A stretch of 64,000 nucleotides of DNA from Flavobacteriales bacterium (GCA_016713875.1 JADJOI010000003.1:992001-1056000), one strand, 5' to 3'; shown: positions 18,126-27,941, numbered from the stretch's first letter. A program made the numbers and translations. Notes: generated from the letters alone by a model not told the origin.

Positions 18126-19609
18126 ACGCGGCCCGACCACGGCTGCTGATCACGGCGCTTGTCGCAACTTGGTCCGGCGCGACGTCTGGCCAGGAGCGGT
18201 GGAACCGGACCTACGATGTAGGGGGTGTCGCGAACGCCGCAGGCTCAGTACTACAAGTGAGTGACAGCACGTTCCGAACAGTGGTCCGCTTCAATTTCTC
18301 CGCGCAAGGCAGCGGCCTGGCCTTGCACGAGATATCAACCACGGGTGAGCTCGTTTCGTTACACCAAGATAGTTTACCCCCCTTCAGCTATTCGATCGGC
18401 GCTTCGGGCTCTTTACTAGCTGTCCATGAGGTTGGTTTTCTACACGCCGGTTCGCGAAGCTCGGGTGGAGATGTGGATGGAATGGTCATGCGCTATGCTG
18501 AAAACGGGGATACGCTGTGGTCGCGTGGGTTCGGCGTGACTGGAGCGTTCGATAACGTGAACTGTCTGGCTATCCTACCTGACAGTGGATTTGCACTGTT
18601 CGGTACTGTCGACACGGATGTTGGTTATGACATGCGCCTGATCCGCACCGACGCGAACGGGGACAGCCTATGGACCCGAAGGTACGGTGGCCCGGAGGAC
18701 CAGCAATGCCTGAGCGGTCAGCGCACTTTGGACGGGGGATACGTTCTCAGCGGCTTCAAGTACTTCAACAACGACCACGTGAACATGTACGTGGTCAAGA
18801 CCGACAGCGCAGGCAACCAGCAATGGCACCAGTGGTACGGCAGTGCGTGGGTGGACAACCCCGGGTTCATCCTCCAATTGCCGGACAGCGGATATGTTCT
18901 GGTCGGGGCTCAGCGGTTGGCGGCGCAGGGTGCGCTCTATCCCGCTTTGTATCGCCTGGATAAGAACGGTGCGGTGCTTTGGTCGGAGGTGTACGAGCAG
19001 CTGGAGTGGGGGCCTTTCTTCACCATCCCTATCCACGTCCCGGGCGAGGGATATGCTATCGCGGGTACGGCGAAACCATTGGGGCTCTCGGTGGGAAGGC
19101 TCACAAAGGTCGATCTGAACGGCGAGCTTCTGTGGGATCGGGAGTACCGCACCAACAACCAAGTGGACCACTACTTCTACGATGTGAAGCGCACCTTGGA
19201 CGGGGGCTACATCATGGCGGGCACGGCCTTCGATAGCCTGTTGGTGAGCCAGGACGCCTGGCTGGTGAAGGTGGACAGCTTCGGGTGCCTGGTGCCGGGC
19301 TGCCAGGTGTTCGATGGCCTGACGGAGCAGGTGACCGATTTGGGCGATGCCCTGGAGGTGTACCCGAATCCGGTCGTGGCGGGTGGCGCTGTGCAGGTGG
19401 AGATGCGCTTGCCGGTGGGCTTCGCCACGCGTGGGGCCTTGCGTCTGGCGTTAACGGATGCATCGGGGCGGCTGGTGCGGGAGGTACCCTTGCCGCAAGG
19501 TGTTTCACCGTTCACGGTTCAGCTTTCCGCCTTTTCCCCAGGCCTGTACCATGTGCATCTGCTCGATGGAGGGCGGTGGCTGAGCGGGACAAAGTTGGTC
19601 GTGCAGTAG
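18122..19609 (+). CDS. T9SS cargo protein with propeller-like repeats
   Basis: The 495-residue protein has a signal peptide (about residues 1-22, ending TSGQ). Repeated units then follow of the form LWTRRYGG...QRTLDGGYVLSG...VKTDSAGNQQW, about 45-55 residues each, from roughly 40 to 400. These match the Trp/Gly repeats of many secreted Bacteroidota beta-propellers. The last 85 residues are a sorting domain (LEVYPNPVVAGGAVQVEM, then FSPGLYHVHLLDGGRWLSG). It overlaps the upstream cassette gene by four bases, so both are translated from one mRNA and are likely secreted together. No enzymatic motif is seen. Confidence 0.85.
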   Translation: MNAARPRLLITALVATWSGATSGQERWNRTYDVGGVANAAGSVLQVSDSTFRTVVRFNFSAQGSGLALHEISTTGELVSLHQDSLPPFSYSIGASGSLLAVHEVGFLHAGSRSSGGDVDGMVMRYAENGDTLWSRGFGVTGAFDNVNCLAILPDSGFALFGTVDTDVGYDMRLIRTDANGDSLWTRRYGGPEDQQCLSGQRTLDGGYVLSGFKYFNNDHVNMYVVKTDSAGNQQWHQWYGSAWVDNPGFILQLPDSGYVLVGAQRLAAQGALYPALYRLDKNGAVLWSEVYEQLEWGPFFTIPIHVPGEGYAIAGTAKPLGLSVGRLTKVDLNGELLWDREYRTNNQVDHYFYDVKRTLDGGYIMAGTAFDSLLVSQDAWLVKVDSFGCLVPGCQVFDGLTEQVTDLGDALEVYPNPVVAGGAVQVEMRLPVGFATRGALRLALTDASGRLVREVPLPQGVSPFTVQLSAFSPGLYHVHLLDGGRWLSGTKLVVQ

Positions 19610-19634
19610 GATCGATGCCGCTGGGCCGTGTGAC

Positions 19635-19714
19635 CCCGGCCTCACTGCTTCACCACCCGGAGCTGCCCCTGCCGGTCGGCACCGGTGATGCGCACCTCGT
19701 AGAGCCCGTCGGCG
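19635..19714. repeat. 80-bp direct repeat, right copy
   Basis: This copy forms the last codons and stop of the T9SS gene on the minus strand plus seven bases beyond. It matches 13863-13942; the copies are exactly 5772 bases apart. Confidence 0.85.
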
Positions 19715-22700
19715 GCACCGCCCAGGTCCAGGGTGAAGCGGTCGCCGCCGTGCAGTGCCCGCTGCTGGCGCTGCACGAGCGTCCCGCGCATGTCGAGCAC
19801 CTCGATCAGCGCATCGCCCAGGATGCCCTGCACGGCCACGGTCACCTCGCCGTTCGTGGGGTTGGGCCAGGCCTCCAGCTCCGCGGCGGGCACCAGCTCG
19901 TCCACGCCCACGAGCGCGCCGCTGGTGAACGACCACTTGATGCTGCGGCCGAACTCGGGGTCGAAGCTCTTGAGGATGCTGCCCGTGGTGCGGCGCAGGC
20001 GGAAGTAGCCGTTGCCGGCGCCGGGATCGGCCCAGTAGCTAAGGCCGTCATTGCCGGTGTCCAGGAACTCCGCCGTGTAGCAGCCGGCGAAGAGCGTCAG
20101 CGTGTCGGAGTAGATGGTGTTGGCCGCGTGGTTGCTGCGCTCGAAGATGACGCTGCCGTACACGTCGCGAATGCTGAGGCTGTTCTCCCCGGGGAAGTTG
20201 TTGGTCTTGTAGTTCACCACGATGGTCTCCGGATACACGGCGGGCAGCTCGAAGGCGGTGCGGTAGCTGTCGTTCACGGGGTTGCCGTCGGCACCGCCGT
20301 TGGGCGCGCTCACGCTGACGGTGAACACGGACGGGGTGGCCCCCACCCAGAAGCCCGCGCCATCCACCGGCAGCACCACCTCGGTGCGCTCCATGTGCTT
20401 CAGCAGACCGTTCCACGTCCAGGTCATGGGCGTTCCGCCCTCCACGCCGTAGGTGAAGGTGACGCTGGTGAGGTCCTGGGCGCCGGCGTTGCGCAGTACC
20501 ACCAGCGGGTCGTGGCACAGCGGGTTGTTGCGGCGGTGCACATCGGTGGTGCTGGGGCGCTGCACCTCCAGGATCTCCGCGTCGAGCGTGTGCGCGGGCG
20601 CGCCGAACTCCAGCAGGTCCATGTTGATCACGTAGTTGCCGCCGCCCATGCCCTGGTTGTTCGCGGGCACCGGGGTGATGCGGTAGTCCAGCGTGGCCGT
20701 GCCACCGGGGTTCAGGCCGGTGAGCCGCACCTCGTGGTCCTTCACCAGGTCGCCTGGGCACCAGCCTTCGCGGCTGCCCAGCCAGGTGCCGCCCTGCGGG
20801 TACACGGGGTTCAGCGCGCAGTCGTTCGTCTGCCAGATGTGCCAGGCGTCCTGCTCCGCGCCGTTGAGGTAGAGGTAGTGCGTGTTGTCCTTCCACTCGC
20901 AGCAGTGCGGATACTGGCCGTTGTTGCTGTTGTGGCCGTGGCCGGTGAGGCGCGTGCGCAGGCTCCATTGGCTGGCGGCGGGCGACAGCTGCACGGTCAC
21001 TGGCGGCAGAGCCACGTCGTTGCTGAGGTCGGCGTAGCTGCGGCTGGTGAGGCCGCCCCAGGGGCGTTGATGCGCCACCACGGTGCGCGGCGGCGTGCCC
21101 TCGATCAGCTCGAACTCCAGGTCGATGAGCTCCTGCTGGTTCCCGGCGCTCAGCTCCACACTGTCGTGCAACAGCCACTGGTAGTCGGTGACGTCGAAGG
21201 TCCAGCGGAAGCCCTGGGGGCCCAGCGACAACCCGATGCCGTACGGCGTGATGTAGCGCCCGACCTCCCAGTCGTTCACCAGCTCGAAGGGTACGCCGTA
21301 GTAGTCCAGCGTGTCGTTGAGGTCCAGGGTGGACGGCACCAGGGCCGAGTCGAGCACCGAGCCATCGGGCGTATAGGTGTGCGTGTAGCCGCCCGCCCAG
21401 CTGAACACCGTGTCCACCGGCACCACCGTGTTGCCGCTCACCTGGAAGTACTCCTGGGTGAGCAGGTCGCGCGGCTCGGGGCGCTCCAGCAGCACCGTGT
21501 CGGTGACGGTGGTGTAGCTGCCCTGCACGAAGGTGAGGTCGGCGCGGGTGGCGATGGGCTGCGCAGTGTGGTGCAGCTCCGGCGCATCGCGGTAGGCCCG
21601 GCGCGGGGTGCCGAGCGGCCAGGCGTTGTGCGCCGGATCGGCGGCGTTCACCAGCATGTGGTCCCCGGGCAGCTCGTCGCAGTGGAAGCTGTAGAGCAGG
21701 TCGGCGGCATTGGGGTGCGTGGCGTCCACGGCCCGGTTCGCCCAGGCGCCGATGGTGGTGGCGTTCACCTCCGTGTTGAACACGTTGATCTCGTCCATGC
21801 GCCCGGGGTAGGGGAACTCGCCGTTGGCGCCACTGGCGAAGCGCAGGCGGCTGATGCCCGAGATGGGGCGCGTCTTGCCGGTGCCACTGTGCCACAGCAC
21901 GCCGTTCAGGTAGATCTTCATGCTGCCGGTGGAGGCGTTCTTCACGAAGGCCCAATGGTTCCACTGGCCCTCGACGTTGGGCGTGGTGGCCGCCTTGTCG
22001 ATGCGGTCGAAGCCGGTGCCGTCCTGCCCGGCGTCCCAGTACACGCGGCCATCGCTCCACGGGAGGTGCACGTTCAGCACGCGCCGCCCCTGGCCGTCCA
22101 ACGCCTCGAAGGCCGTGGTGTTCACCGGGATGCTGGCGTCGCCCCACACCCGGAACATGATGGTGATGGCGGGGCCCGCGTTGGCGATGGGGGTGGGGTC
22201 CACGCCGATCAGGTCGTCCTTGAGCTCCAGGTAGCCGTCACGGCCCACGGCCTGCACGGCCATGTCCGGCAGGGCGGTGCCCACCACCTGCGGCGCGGCC
22301 AGACCCACGCTGCGCGCGGCGGCCATGTCCACCAGGATGTTCGACGTGCCGTCCCACGTGAAGGGCGGTTGCAGCACGAACACCTGCTCACCGGCGGCGG
22401 TGCCCAGGCTGGCCGGGGCCACCTCGTGCACCGTCGTCAGCGCCGCCTCGTCGAACGCGGAGCCCAGGGAGGCCGCCGGGCTGTGCTTCATGCGGATGGT
22501 GAAGCGGCCGAAGGCCCCATTGCCCTGTGCGTCCGTGGTGAAGCGCAACTGCTCGATGGGCCCGGGCTGCAGCCCGGCGGCGCTGAGCTCGGAGGCGAGG
22601 TAGAGGGCCTGCGTGCGGCTGGTGCCCTGTACGGCCTCCAGCAGCCCCGCGTCCCAAGCGCCACCGCTGCCCACCATGTGCGTGGACTCGGTGATCGTGG

Positions 22701-23106
22701 CCGCCACCGTGCGGCGGGGCGCCAGCAGCTGCCTGATGTCGTAGTTCGGCACGGAGGCCCGCTCCACGCTGTTGGGCGTGGCCGCGCCCACCTTGAACCA
22801 CGGATGCTGCAGGGCGGAGCTGTCCAGCACGCCGGTGTGCTCGTGGATGAGGTTGTAAGTGAGGTAATCCCACTCGCCGCAGGCGTACTGGTCCTGGGTG
22901 GTCTGCGCATCGCACTTCAGGGTGTGGTGCATCAGCACCTTGCGGTAGGTGTGCGAGCCGTCGGGGAAGACCCACCAGCCGCGCCGCGTGGTGATGCTGT
23001 CATAGGTGAGGGCCTGCACGCGCACCGTGTCCTCCTGGGCGAAGGAAGGGGCGAGGGTGAGCGCCAGCAGAAGGGTGGTCAGGGCGCGAAGGGAGCGGGT
23101 CATCAT
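19642..23106 (-). CDS. large T9SS cargo protein, PNGase F-like N-terminal domain with a LamG-type module
   Basis: The 1154-residue protein starts MMTRSLRALTTLLLALTLAP, a signal peptide cleaved after SFAQ. The N-terminal block KVLMHHTLKCDAQTT...CGEWDYLTYNLI resembles the N-terminal beta-sandwich of peptide-N-glycosidase F-related surface proteins; enzyme activity is not shown. Residues about 260-480 form a concanavalin-like (LamG) module with WNHWAFVKNASTGSMKIYLNG. A second PNGase-type beta region follows (VELSAGNQQELIDLEFELIEGTPPR, then HYLYLNGAEQDAWHIW). The last 80 residues are a sorting domain (LEAWPNPTNGEVTVAVQG). The ATG at 23106 fits the signal peptide; the frame is open further upstream. 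It is divergent from bshC. Confidence 0.8.
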   Translation of the reverse strand: MMTRSLRALTTLLLALTLAPSFAQEDTVRVQALTYDSITTRRGWWVFPDGSHTYRKVLMHHTLKCDAQTTQDQYACGEWDYLTYNLIHEHTGVLDSSALQHPWFKVGAATPNSVERASVPNYDIRQLLAPRRTVAATITESTHMVGSGGAWDAGLLEAVQGTSRTQALYLASELSAAGLQPGPIEQLRFTTDAQGNGAFGRFTIRMKHSPAASLGSAFDEAALTTVHEVAPASLGTAAGEQVFVLQPPFTWDGTSNILVDMAAARSVGLAAPQVVGTALPDMAVQAVGRDGYLELKDDLIGVDPTPIANAGPAITIMFRVWGDASIPVNTTAFEALDGQGRRVLNVHLPWSDGRVYWDAGQDGTGFDRIDKAATTPNVEGQWNHWAFVKNASTGSMKIYLNGVLWHSGTGKTRPISGISRLRFASGANGEFPYPGRMDEINVFNTEVNATTIGAWANRAVDATHPNAADLLYSFHCDELPGDHMLVNAADPAHNAWPLGTPRRAYRDAPELHHTAQPIATRADLTFVQGSYTTVTDTVLLERPEPRDLLTQEYFQVSGNTVVPVDTVFSWAGGYTHTYTPDGSVLDSALVPSTLDLNDTLDYYGVPFELVNDWEVGRYITPYGIGLSLGPQGFRWTFDVTDYQWLLHDSVELSAGNQQELIDLEFELIEGTPPRTVVAHQRPWGGLTSRSYADLSNDVALPPVTVQLSPAASQWSLRTRLTGHGHNSNNGQYPHCCEWKDNTHYLYLNGAEQDAWHIWQTNDCALNPVYPQGGTWLGSREGWCPGDLVKDHEVRLTGLNPGGTATLDYRITPVPANNQGMGGGNYVINMDLLEFGAPAHTLDAEILEVQRPSTTDVHRRNNPLCHDPLVVLRNAGAQDLTSVTFTYGVEGGTPMTWTWNGLLKHMERTEVVLPVDGAGFWVGATPSVFTVSVSAPNGGADGNPVNDSYRTAFELPAVYPETIVVNYKTNNFPGENSLSIRDVYGSVIFERSNHAANTIYSDTLTLFAGCYTAEFLDTGNDGLSYWADPGAGNGYFRLRRTTGSILKSFDPEFGRSIKWSFTSGALVGVDELVPAAELEAWPNPTNGEVTVAVQGILGDALIEVLDMRGTLVQRQQRALHGGDRFTLDLGGAADGLYEVRITGADRQGQLRVVKQ

Positions 23107-23110
23107 GGCG

Positions 23111-23118
23111 GAAAAGTA
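23111..23118 (-). promoter_or_regulatory. candidate -7 element of the large T9SS gene, 4 bases before ATG
   Basis: On the minus strand TACTTTTC (one mismatch to TAnnTTTG) ends four bases before the start codon at 23106. If used, the transcript would be leaderless or nearly so. Confidence 0.4.
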
Positions 23119-23195
23119 CCCCGTTCGGCCATGCGGCCGAGACCGGATGACCGCTCGCCGTGGGATCTTGTCCGGCACCCGGCACTGGCCCCGGC

Positions 23196-23203
23196 TACCT
23201 TTG
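23196..23203 (+). promoter_or_regulatory. -7 element of bshC, 6 bases before ATG
   Basis: TACCTTTG is a full match to TAnnTTTG and ends six bases before the bshC ATG. A leaderless or near-leaderless mRNA is implied. Confidence 0.6.
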
Positions 23204-23209
23204 CCGCCC

Positions 23210-24808
23210 ATGCGGCGCCTCGCCCTGCCCTACGCGGCCACCGGCCAGTTCAGCCGGATGGTGCTCGACCTGCTCGAGGATGCGCCCGCGATCCAGCCCT
23301 TCCGTCAGCACGGCTTTCACACCGACGGGCTCCAGCGGTCCCTGGCGGAACGCCACTTCCCCGCCGCGCATCGGCTGGCGCTCTCCGAGACCTTGCGGCA
23401 CCAGTATGGCGATCTGCCGCGGCACGAAGCCGTGCAGGCCAACCTGGACCGACTGACCCGTCACGGCACGGTCACCGTCACCACCGGCCACCAGCTCTCC
23501 CTGTTCGGAGGCCCGGCGTTCGTGCTGTTCAAGGTGTTGAACACCGTGCGGCTCGCACGCGACCTTTCCACCGAGGCTCGGCCAGTGGTACCCGTGTTCT
23601 GGATGGCCTCCGAGGACCACGACCTCGCCGAGGTGGACCATGTGGTGATGCGCGGCGAGACCGTGCGGTGGAACACGACGGCCGGCGGTCCGGTGGGGCG
23701 CATGACCCTGTCGGGCATCGGACCGGCGCTCCAGCGCGTGGAGACCCTGCTGGGGCCCGAGGCCGTGCACCTGCGCGACCTGCTTCGCGAGGCCTACGCC
23801 GAAGACCGCACCCTGGCCGAGGCCACCCGCCGGCTCATCAACGGCCTCTTCGGCCACCTCGGCGTGGTGGTGCTCGATGGTGACGACCCTGCATTGAAAG
23901 CGCTGTTCGCACCGGTGATGCGCGAGGAGCTGCTGAACGGCCTCATCGCGCGCACCGCGGCCTACGCCGAGCAGCAGTTCCCGGAGGGCTACAGCGCCCA
24001 GGCCCATGTTCGGCCCATCAACCTGTTCCACCTGGCACCGGGCTCCAGGGCGCGCATCGCACCGGACGGCGATGAACTGCACGTGGTGGAGGGCGGCCCG
24101 CGCTGGACGGTGGACGAAGCCCTGGCGGAACTGGAGCAGCGGCCGGAGGACTTCTCACCGAACGTGCTGATGCGTCCGCTCTATCAGGAGACGGTGCTGC
24201 CCAATGTGGCGTACGTGGGTGGTGGCGGCGAACTGGCGTACTGGATGCAGCTGCGGTGGGCCTTCCAGGCGGTGCAGCTGCCCATGCCGGTCACCGCGCT
24301 GCGCACCTCGGGGGTGTTCCTTGCAGAGGCCGATGCCGACCGACTGTCCGGACTTGGCCTTTCGATGGAGGACGTGTTCGCCGAACGCCACGCGGTGGAA
24401 CGCCGGCTGGCCGAACGCGATGCACCCTTCGCCACGCGGCTCGATCGCGAACGGGAGGCCCTGCGCGCGCTCTTCAGCGGTGTGGCCGAACGTACCGCAG
24501 CGGCCGGACCCAGCTTCGTGCGGTCGGCGGCCAGCGCCGAGCAACGTGCCTTGCATGGGATCGGGCGGTTGGAGCAGCGGCTGCTGCGCACGGCCAAGCA
24601 TCGCAACGAGGTGGTGCTCCGGCGCTACCACGCGGTGCGCGATGCGGTCTTTCCGAACGGAGTACTGCAGGAGAGACGAGAGGGTTTCCTCAGCCTGCTG
24701 GCGGATCATGGACCGCAGCTGATCGACGAATTGCTCAGCGGGTTGGACCCGCTGGAGAAGCGGTTCTCGGTGTTCGTCGTTCCGCCGCGCTCAGCGCAGG
24801 AAGCGTAG
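23210..24808 (+). CDS. bshC: bacillithiol biosynthesis cysteine-adding enzyme BshC
   Basis: The 532-residue protein is collinear with BshC, which adds Cys to glucosaminyl-malate in the last step of bacillithiol synthesis. Recognisable blocks are TVTTGHQLSLFGGPAFVLFKVLNTV near residue 90 (the nucleotidyltransferase-like signature), PVFWMASEDHDLAEVDHV, PNVLMRPLYQETVLPNVAYVGGGGELAYWMQL and the C-terminal coiled coil. The length is as expected. BshA and BshB would be needed elsewhere in the genome; they are not in this window. The 3' end overlaps the convergent T9SS gene by 18 bases. Confidence 0.93.
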   Translation: MRRLALPYAATGQFSRMVLDLLEDAPAIQPFRQHGFHTDGLQRSLAERHFPAAHRLALSETLRHQYGDLPRHEAVQANLDRLTRHGTVTVTTGHQLSLFGGPAFVLFKVLNTVRLARDLSTEARPVVPVFWMASEDHDLAEVDHVVMRGETVRWNTTAGGPVGRMTLSGIGPALQRVETLLGPEAVHLRDLLREAYAEDRTLAEATRRLINGLFGHLGVVVLDGDDPALKALFAPVMREELLNGLIARTAAYAEQQFPEGYSAQAHVRPINLFHLAPGSRARIAPDGDELHVVEGGPRWTVDEALAELEQRPEDFSPNVLMRPLYQETVLPNVAYVGGGGELAYWMQLRWAFQAVQLPMPVTALRTSGVFLAEADADRLSGLGLSMEDVFAERHAVERRLAERDAPFATRLDREREALRALFSGVAERTAAAGPSFVRSAASAEQRALHGIGRLEQRLLRTAKHRNEVVLRRYHAVRDAVFPNGVLQERREGFLSLLADHGPQLIDELLSGLDPLEKRFSVFVVPPRSAQEA

Positions 24809-27694
24809 CACCTCCGCACCGCCCTCCATCCGCAGGAGGTAGGCCCCCGGGCGCAGGTCGTTCACGGGCAGACGCATCGCGGCCTCGTCACCGGTCCGGA
24901 AGCTGCGCAGCACGCGGCCGCTCGCGTCCAGGACCTCCACCAGGGAGCCGGCCGCAGCGCCGGAGCGAAGCCACAGCTCACCGTCGTTGCTGAAGACCAC
25001 CGGTCGCGCGACCTGGTCCGCGAACTGCACGGCCACCGCTCCGCTCACGGTGGATGTGCCATCGTGGTCGGTCTGGCGCAGGCGGTAATAGCTGAGGCCG
25101 GGGAGGGGAGCGGGGTCGTACGCGGTGTAATCCAGCTGCTGCTGGCTGTCGCCGGCGCCGTCCACCTCCACCACCGCGCTGAAGGCCGTGTTGTCCGCGC
25201 TGCGCTCCACGGTGAAGAAGGCGTTGTTGCGTTCGGTGGCCGTGGCCCAGTCCAGACGCACGCGATCGCCATCGGGTCGGGCCGAGAAGGACAGGAGCTC
25301 CACCGGCAGGGGGTTCTGTGCGCTCACCGAGGCCAGGGTCCACGGGCTGAAGGCGGTCTGCTGCACGGCCGTGGCCACCGTGCCGGTGATCGTGTTCCCG
25401 GTGGTGGCGCCGTTGCCGCGGTCGAGCCAGATCGCGCCATCCCAGCGCGCCACCCGCAGGTCGGGCAGGGCGGTGACGCCGCAGCTCTCGGGCGTGTCCC
25501 AGCTCAGCACCACCGTCGCGTTCGGGGTGCCGGCGGAGCGGTCGATGGTCCAGTATTCACAGGAGCTGATGTGGTCCAGCGTCGGCTCCAGCGCACTGCC
25601 GAAGGTCCCCTGCGGGTCGGCGGCGAAGTACTCGATGGTGAAGGCATCGTTCGCCCCACCGGTGAGGCCCTCGAGGCGCGCGGGCCGGTGGCTGTTGCCC
25701 TTGCCCACCGGATAAGTGAGGTCGGTGAGGCCGATCTTCTGGAGCGGACCGTGCACGAAGCTGAGGTCGCTGGCGCTGGTGGCCGTGGCCGTGGGGCCGA
25801 GGGTGAGGCCGGGTGCGCTGAAGATGCGGCCCTGCACGAGGTCCAGGTTGGTGTTCACCCGCACGGGGTCGCCCAGGAGGATGTCGCCGCTCGGCTTGTT
25901 GATGCGCAGGGTGCTGAAGATCTCCGTGAAGCCGGCCGGCAGGATGCCCTGGTTGCCGTTCGCATTCATCACCACCGTGCTGCCGAACTCGTCGAAGTTG
26001 GTCTCGCCCGCGGTGTTGTTCCAGTCGCCCCCCACGTTCATCAGGCTGCCCACCACCCCGTTGCTGAGGTCGAGAAGGCCGCCGGGCATGATGTTCACAT
26101 CGCTCAGCACGGTGACCGTGTTGGTGGTGGCGTGGCTCATGAAGCGCGCATCGGGTGTGGCGATGTTGACCCCGTTCACGCTCATTTCCGCGCACTGGAA
26201 GGTGCTGCCCCCCACGATGTCGATGCCCATCAACCCGGTGCCGGCAGTGCGTTGCACCACCACCGTGCCGCCGGCGTTCAAGATGCTGGCGCCGTTCACT
26301 TGCAGGAAGCGGCTCACCCCATCAGTACGCACGGTGAGGTCATCGCACACCGCTGTACCACCGCCGGTCACCACGCAGCTCTGCAAGCTGGTCTGGTCGA
26401 TCAGCACATTGGTGGTGGCCACGGGCACGCGGGCATCGTCCCAGTTGCGGCAATCGAACCAGTCATTGGTCTTGGCCCCCGTCCAGACCCCCGGGAGAAA
26501 ACCGCCCGGCGTGATGGGAAGCACCGGGGCCAACAGCCAGTTGGGCAGGCCGCTGTTGTAGTTGGCGCAGCTCGTGTAGGTCGACCAGTTCACCGGGTCG
26601 TCGATGCGGATCAGCCAGCCCCGCTGGGTGGCGATCGTCTGCGGGCCCGTGTACTTGCTCCAGTCGGTGCTGGCCGAAGGGCCCATGCTGTAGCAGGGCA
26701 TGCTGGGTGGGAGGCCCGATTGCTGCGTACTGTTCTGGAAGCTCAGCCAGGCGCCGTTCGTGCTGTAGCCATAGAGCACCGTGCCGTTGTAGGTGGCGTT
26801 GGCAGCACCGGCAGGGTTGGTCCATGTCAGCGCTAACGAGAGCGTGCTCTGCATGAAGAAGACCTGGTCCCCGTTGACGTTCAGGTTCACGGCCGAGGTG
26901 AATCCGGCGAATGGCGTACACGACCAGAATGCGTCCGGGGCTGCCCCGGAGACGTTGCCGGCACCGAAGGTGTTGCTGAACCTCAGCGTGATGACAGTGC
27001 CTGCCGGGATGGTCGGGCCTGTTCGCGTAAGGCGTACCGCCCCCTCGTTCTCCCCCCATTGTCCGGCATTCGTGTACTCATAGCCGCAGTCGGTAAGGTC
27101 GATCGTGGTCGTGGGGGTGATGTCCAGGAAGGAGAAGAAGCTCACCTCGTCCTGACCGGTGATGCCGCTGCAGGCCCCATTGTTGGCGTTCACCCCCACG
27201 ATCACCAGGTCGCCTTGGCCGAACACGGTGGTGGGGGCGTTGACGTCCACGATGGTGATGGTGGCCACCGCGTTCAGCCCGATGCTGAAGCCCGCCGGTA
27301 CCGACAGGATGGTGAAGGTGATGATGTTGTTGCCATCGATGAGGCCGTCGAGGATCGGTTGCACCCGAAGGGCGGTCGCCGCGGAAGTGGTCGTTGACCC
27401 CGCAGCCGGCGTCAAGGTGATCGTGGCCCCTCCACCGGCCGGGCTGCTGGTCCAGTCATTCGGTGCGGTGCCGTAGGTCGTCCCCGGGTTCACAGCCACA
27501 TCGAGCACGATCTGGCCGCCGGCCGGCCAACCGATGCCCCAGCTCAGGTTGAAGGTTTGGATCGGCGCGCTTTCCAGGCAGGTGATGGCGGTGGTGTTGA
27601 ACTGCACCGCCTGGGCCATGACGCGCGGCGCCCACAGGCCCACAACGAGGCTCAGGACCCCGAGGGTCAGAAGGGCGGGACGGAGGCGTTCCAT
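24791..27694 (-). CDS. T9SS cargo protein with a lamin-tail-like N-terminal region
   Basis: The 967-residue protein has a signal peptide (residues 1-27, ending RVMAQ). A Gly/Thr-rich region follows that includes DLVIVGVNANNGACSG...DEVSFFSFLDITPTTTIDLTDCG, similar to lamin-tail-like modules of secreted Bacteroidota proteins. A middle part has a run of strand-turn repeats (about 470-700, VVVQRTAGTGLMGIDIVGG), suggesting a beta-helix or autotransporter-like solenoid. A fibronectin-like block (VELLSFSARPDGDRVRLDWATATERNN) precedes the C-terminal sorting domain (VEVLDASGRVLRSF, then LRPGAYLLRM). This arrangement is frequent in T9SS cargo. The ATG at 27694 begins the signal peptide; the frame stays open upstream to 27838. 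Confidence 0.82.
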   Translation of the reverse strand: MERLRPALLTLGVLSLVVGLWAPRVMAQAVQFNTTAITCLESAPIQTFNLSWGIGWPAGGQIVLDVAVNPGTTYGTAPNDWTSSPAGGGATITLTPAAGSTTTSAATALRVQPILDGLIDGNNIITFTILSVPAGFSIGLNAVATITIVDVNAPTTVFGQGDLVIVGVNANNGACSGITGQDEVSFFSFLDITPTTTIDLTDCGYEYTNAGQWGENEGAVRLTRTGPTIPAGTVITLRFSNTFGAGNVSGAAPDAFWSCTPFAGFTSAVNLNVNGDQVFFMQSTLSLALTWTNPAGAANATYNGTVLYGYSTNGAWLSFQNSTQQSGLPPSMPCYSMGPSASTDWSKYTGPQTIATQRGWLIRIDDPVNWSTYTSCANYNSGLPNWLLAPVLPITPGGFLPGVWTGAKTNDWFDCRNWDDARVPVATTNVLIDQTSLQSCVVTGGGTAVCDDLTVRTDGVSRFLQVNGASILNAGGTVVVQRTAGTGLMGIDIVGGSTFQCAEMSVNGVNIATPDARFMSHATTNTVTVLSDVNIMPGGLLDLSNGVVGSLMNVGGDWNNTAGETNFDEFGSTVVMNANGNQGILPAGFTEIFSTLRINKPSGDILLGDPVRVNTNLDLVQGRIFSAPGLTLGPTATATSASDLSFVHGPLQKIGLTDLTYPVGKGNSHRPARLEGLTGGANDAFTIEYFAADPQGTFGSALEPTLDHISSCEYWTIDRSAGTPNATVVLSWDTPESCGVTALPDLRVARWDGAIWLDRGNGATTGNTITGTVATAVQQTAFSPWTLASVSAQNPLPVELLSFSARPDGDRVRLDWATATERNNAFFTVERSADNTAFSAVVEVDGAGDSQQQLDYTAYDPAPLPGLSYYRLRQTDHDGTSTVSGAVAVQFADQVARPVVFSNDGELWLRSGAAAGSLVEVLDASGRVLRSFRTGDEAAMRLPVNDLRPGAYLLRMEGGAEVLRFLR

Positions 27695-27702
27695 CGTGGC
27701 CG

Positions 27703-27710
27703 CAAAGATC
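27703..27710 (-). promoter_or_regulatory. candidate -7 element, 8 bases before ATG
   Basis: On the minus strand GATCTTTG (one mismatch to TAnnTTTG) ends eight bases before the ATG at 27694 of the T9SS gene. Confidence 0.35.
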
Positions 27711-27896
27711 GCCGCCCAGGAGCCTCCGATCGTTAGGCGATCGTGAAGTTTGGGCTGCGGTCGGTCCCGTGAAGGTAAGGTGTGTCCGCGTACGGTCCGC
27801 ATCCACCGGGAAGACGAAGGGAAATCCCTGCGGGTCAACCCGTTGGGGCATCAGTTATCCACGATCCATCCACGATCGCGGGGTGGGGCGGAGGGA

Positions 27897-27904
27897 TACC
27901 TTTG
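27897..27904 (+). promoter_or_regulatory. -7 element of guaA
   Basis: TACCTTTG matches the Bacteroidota consensus and lies 37 bases before the GTG start of guaA. The -33 region shows no clear TTG. Confidence 0.5.
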
Positions 27905-27941
27905 CCCCCTTGCCACGGCGCCCTCAGCGCGTGCCCCCTGC

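Noticed and set aside
19285..23883. 1532-codon plus-strand frame
   Set aside because: It crosses the 3' part of one real gene, the whole antisense of the large T9SS gene and the start of bshC. Gly/Ala/Val/His-rich composition is typical of a G+C-rich shadow frame.
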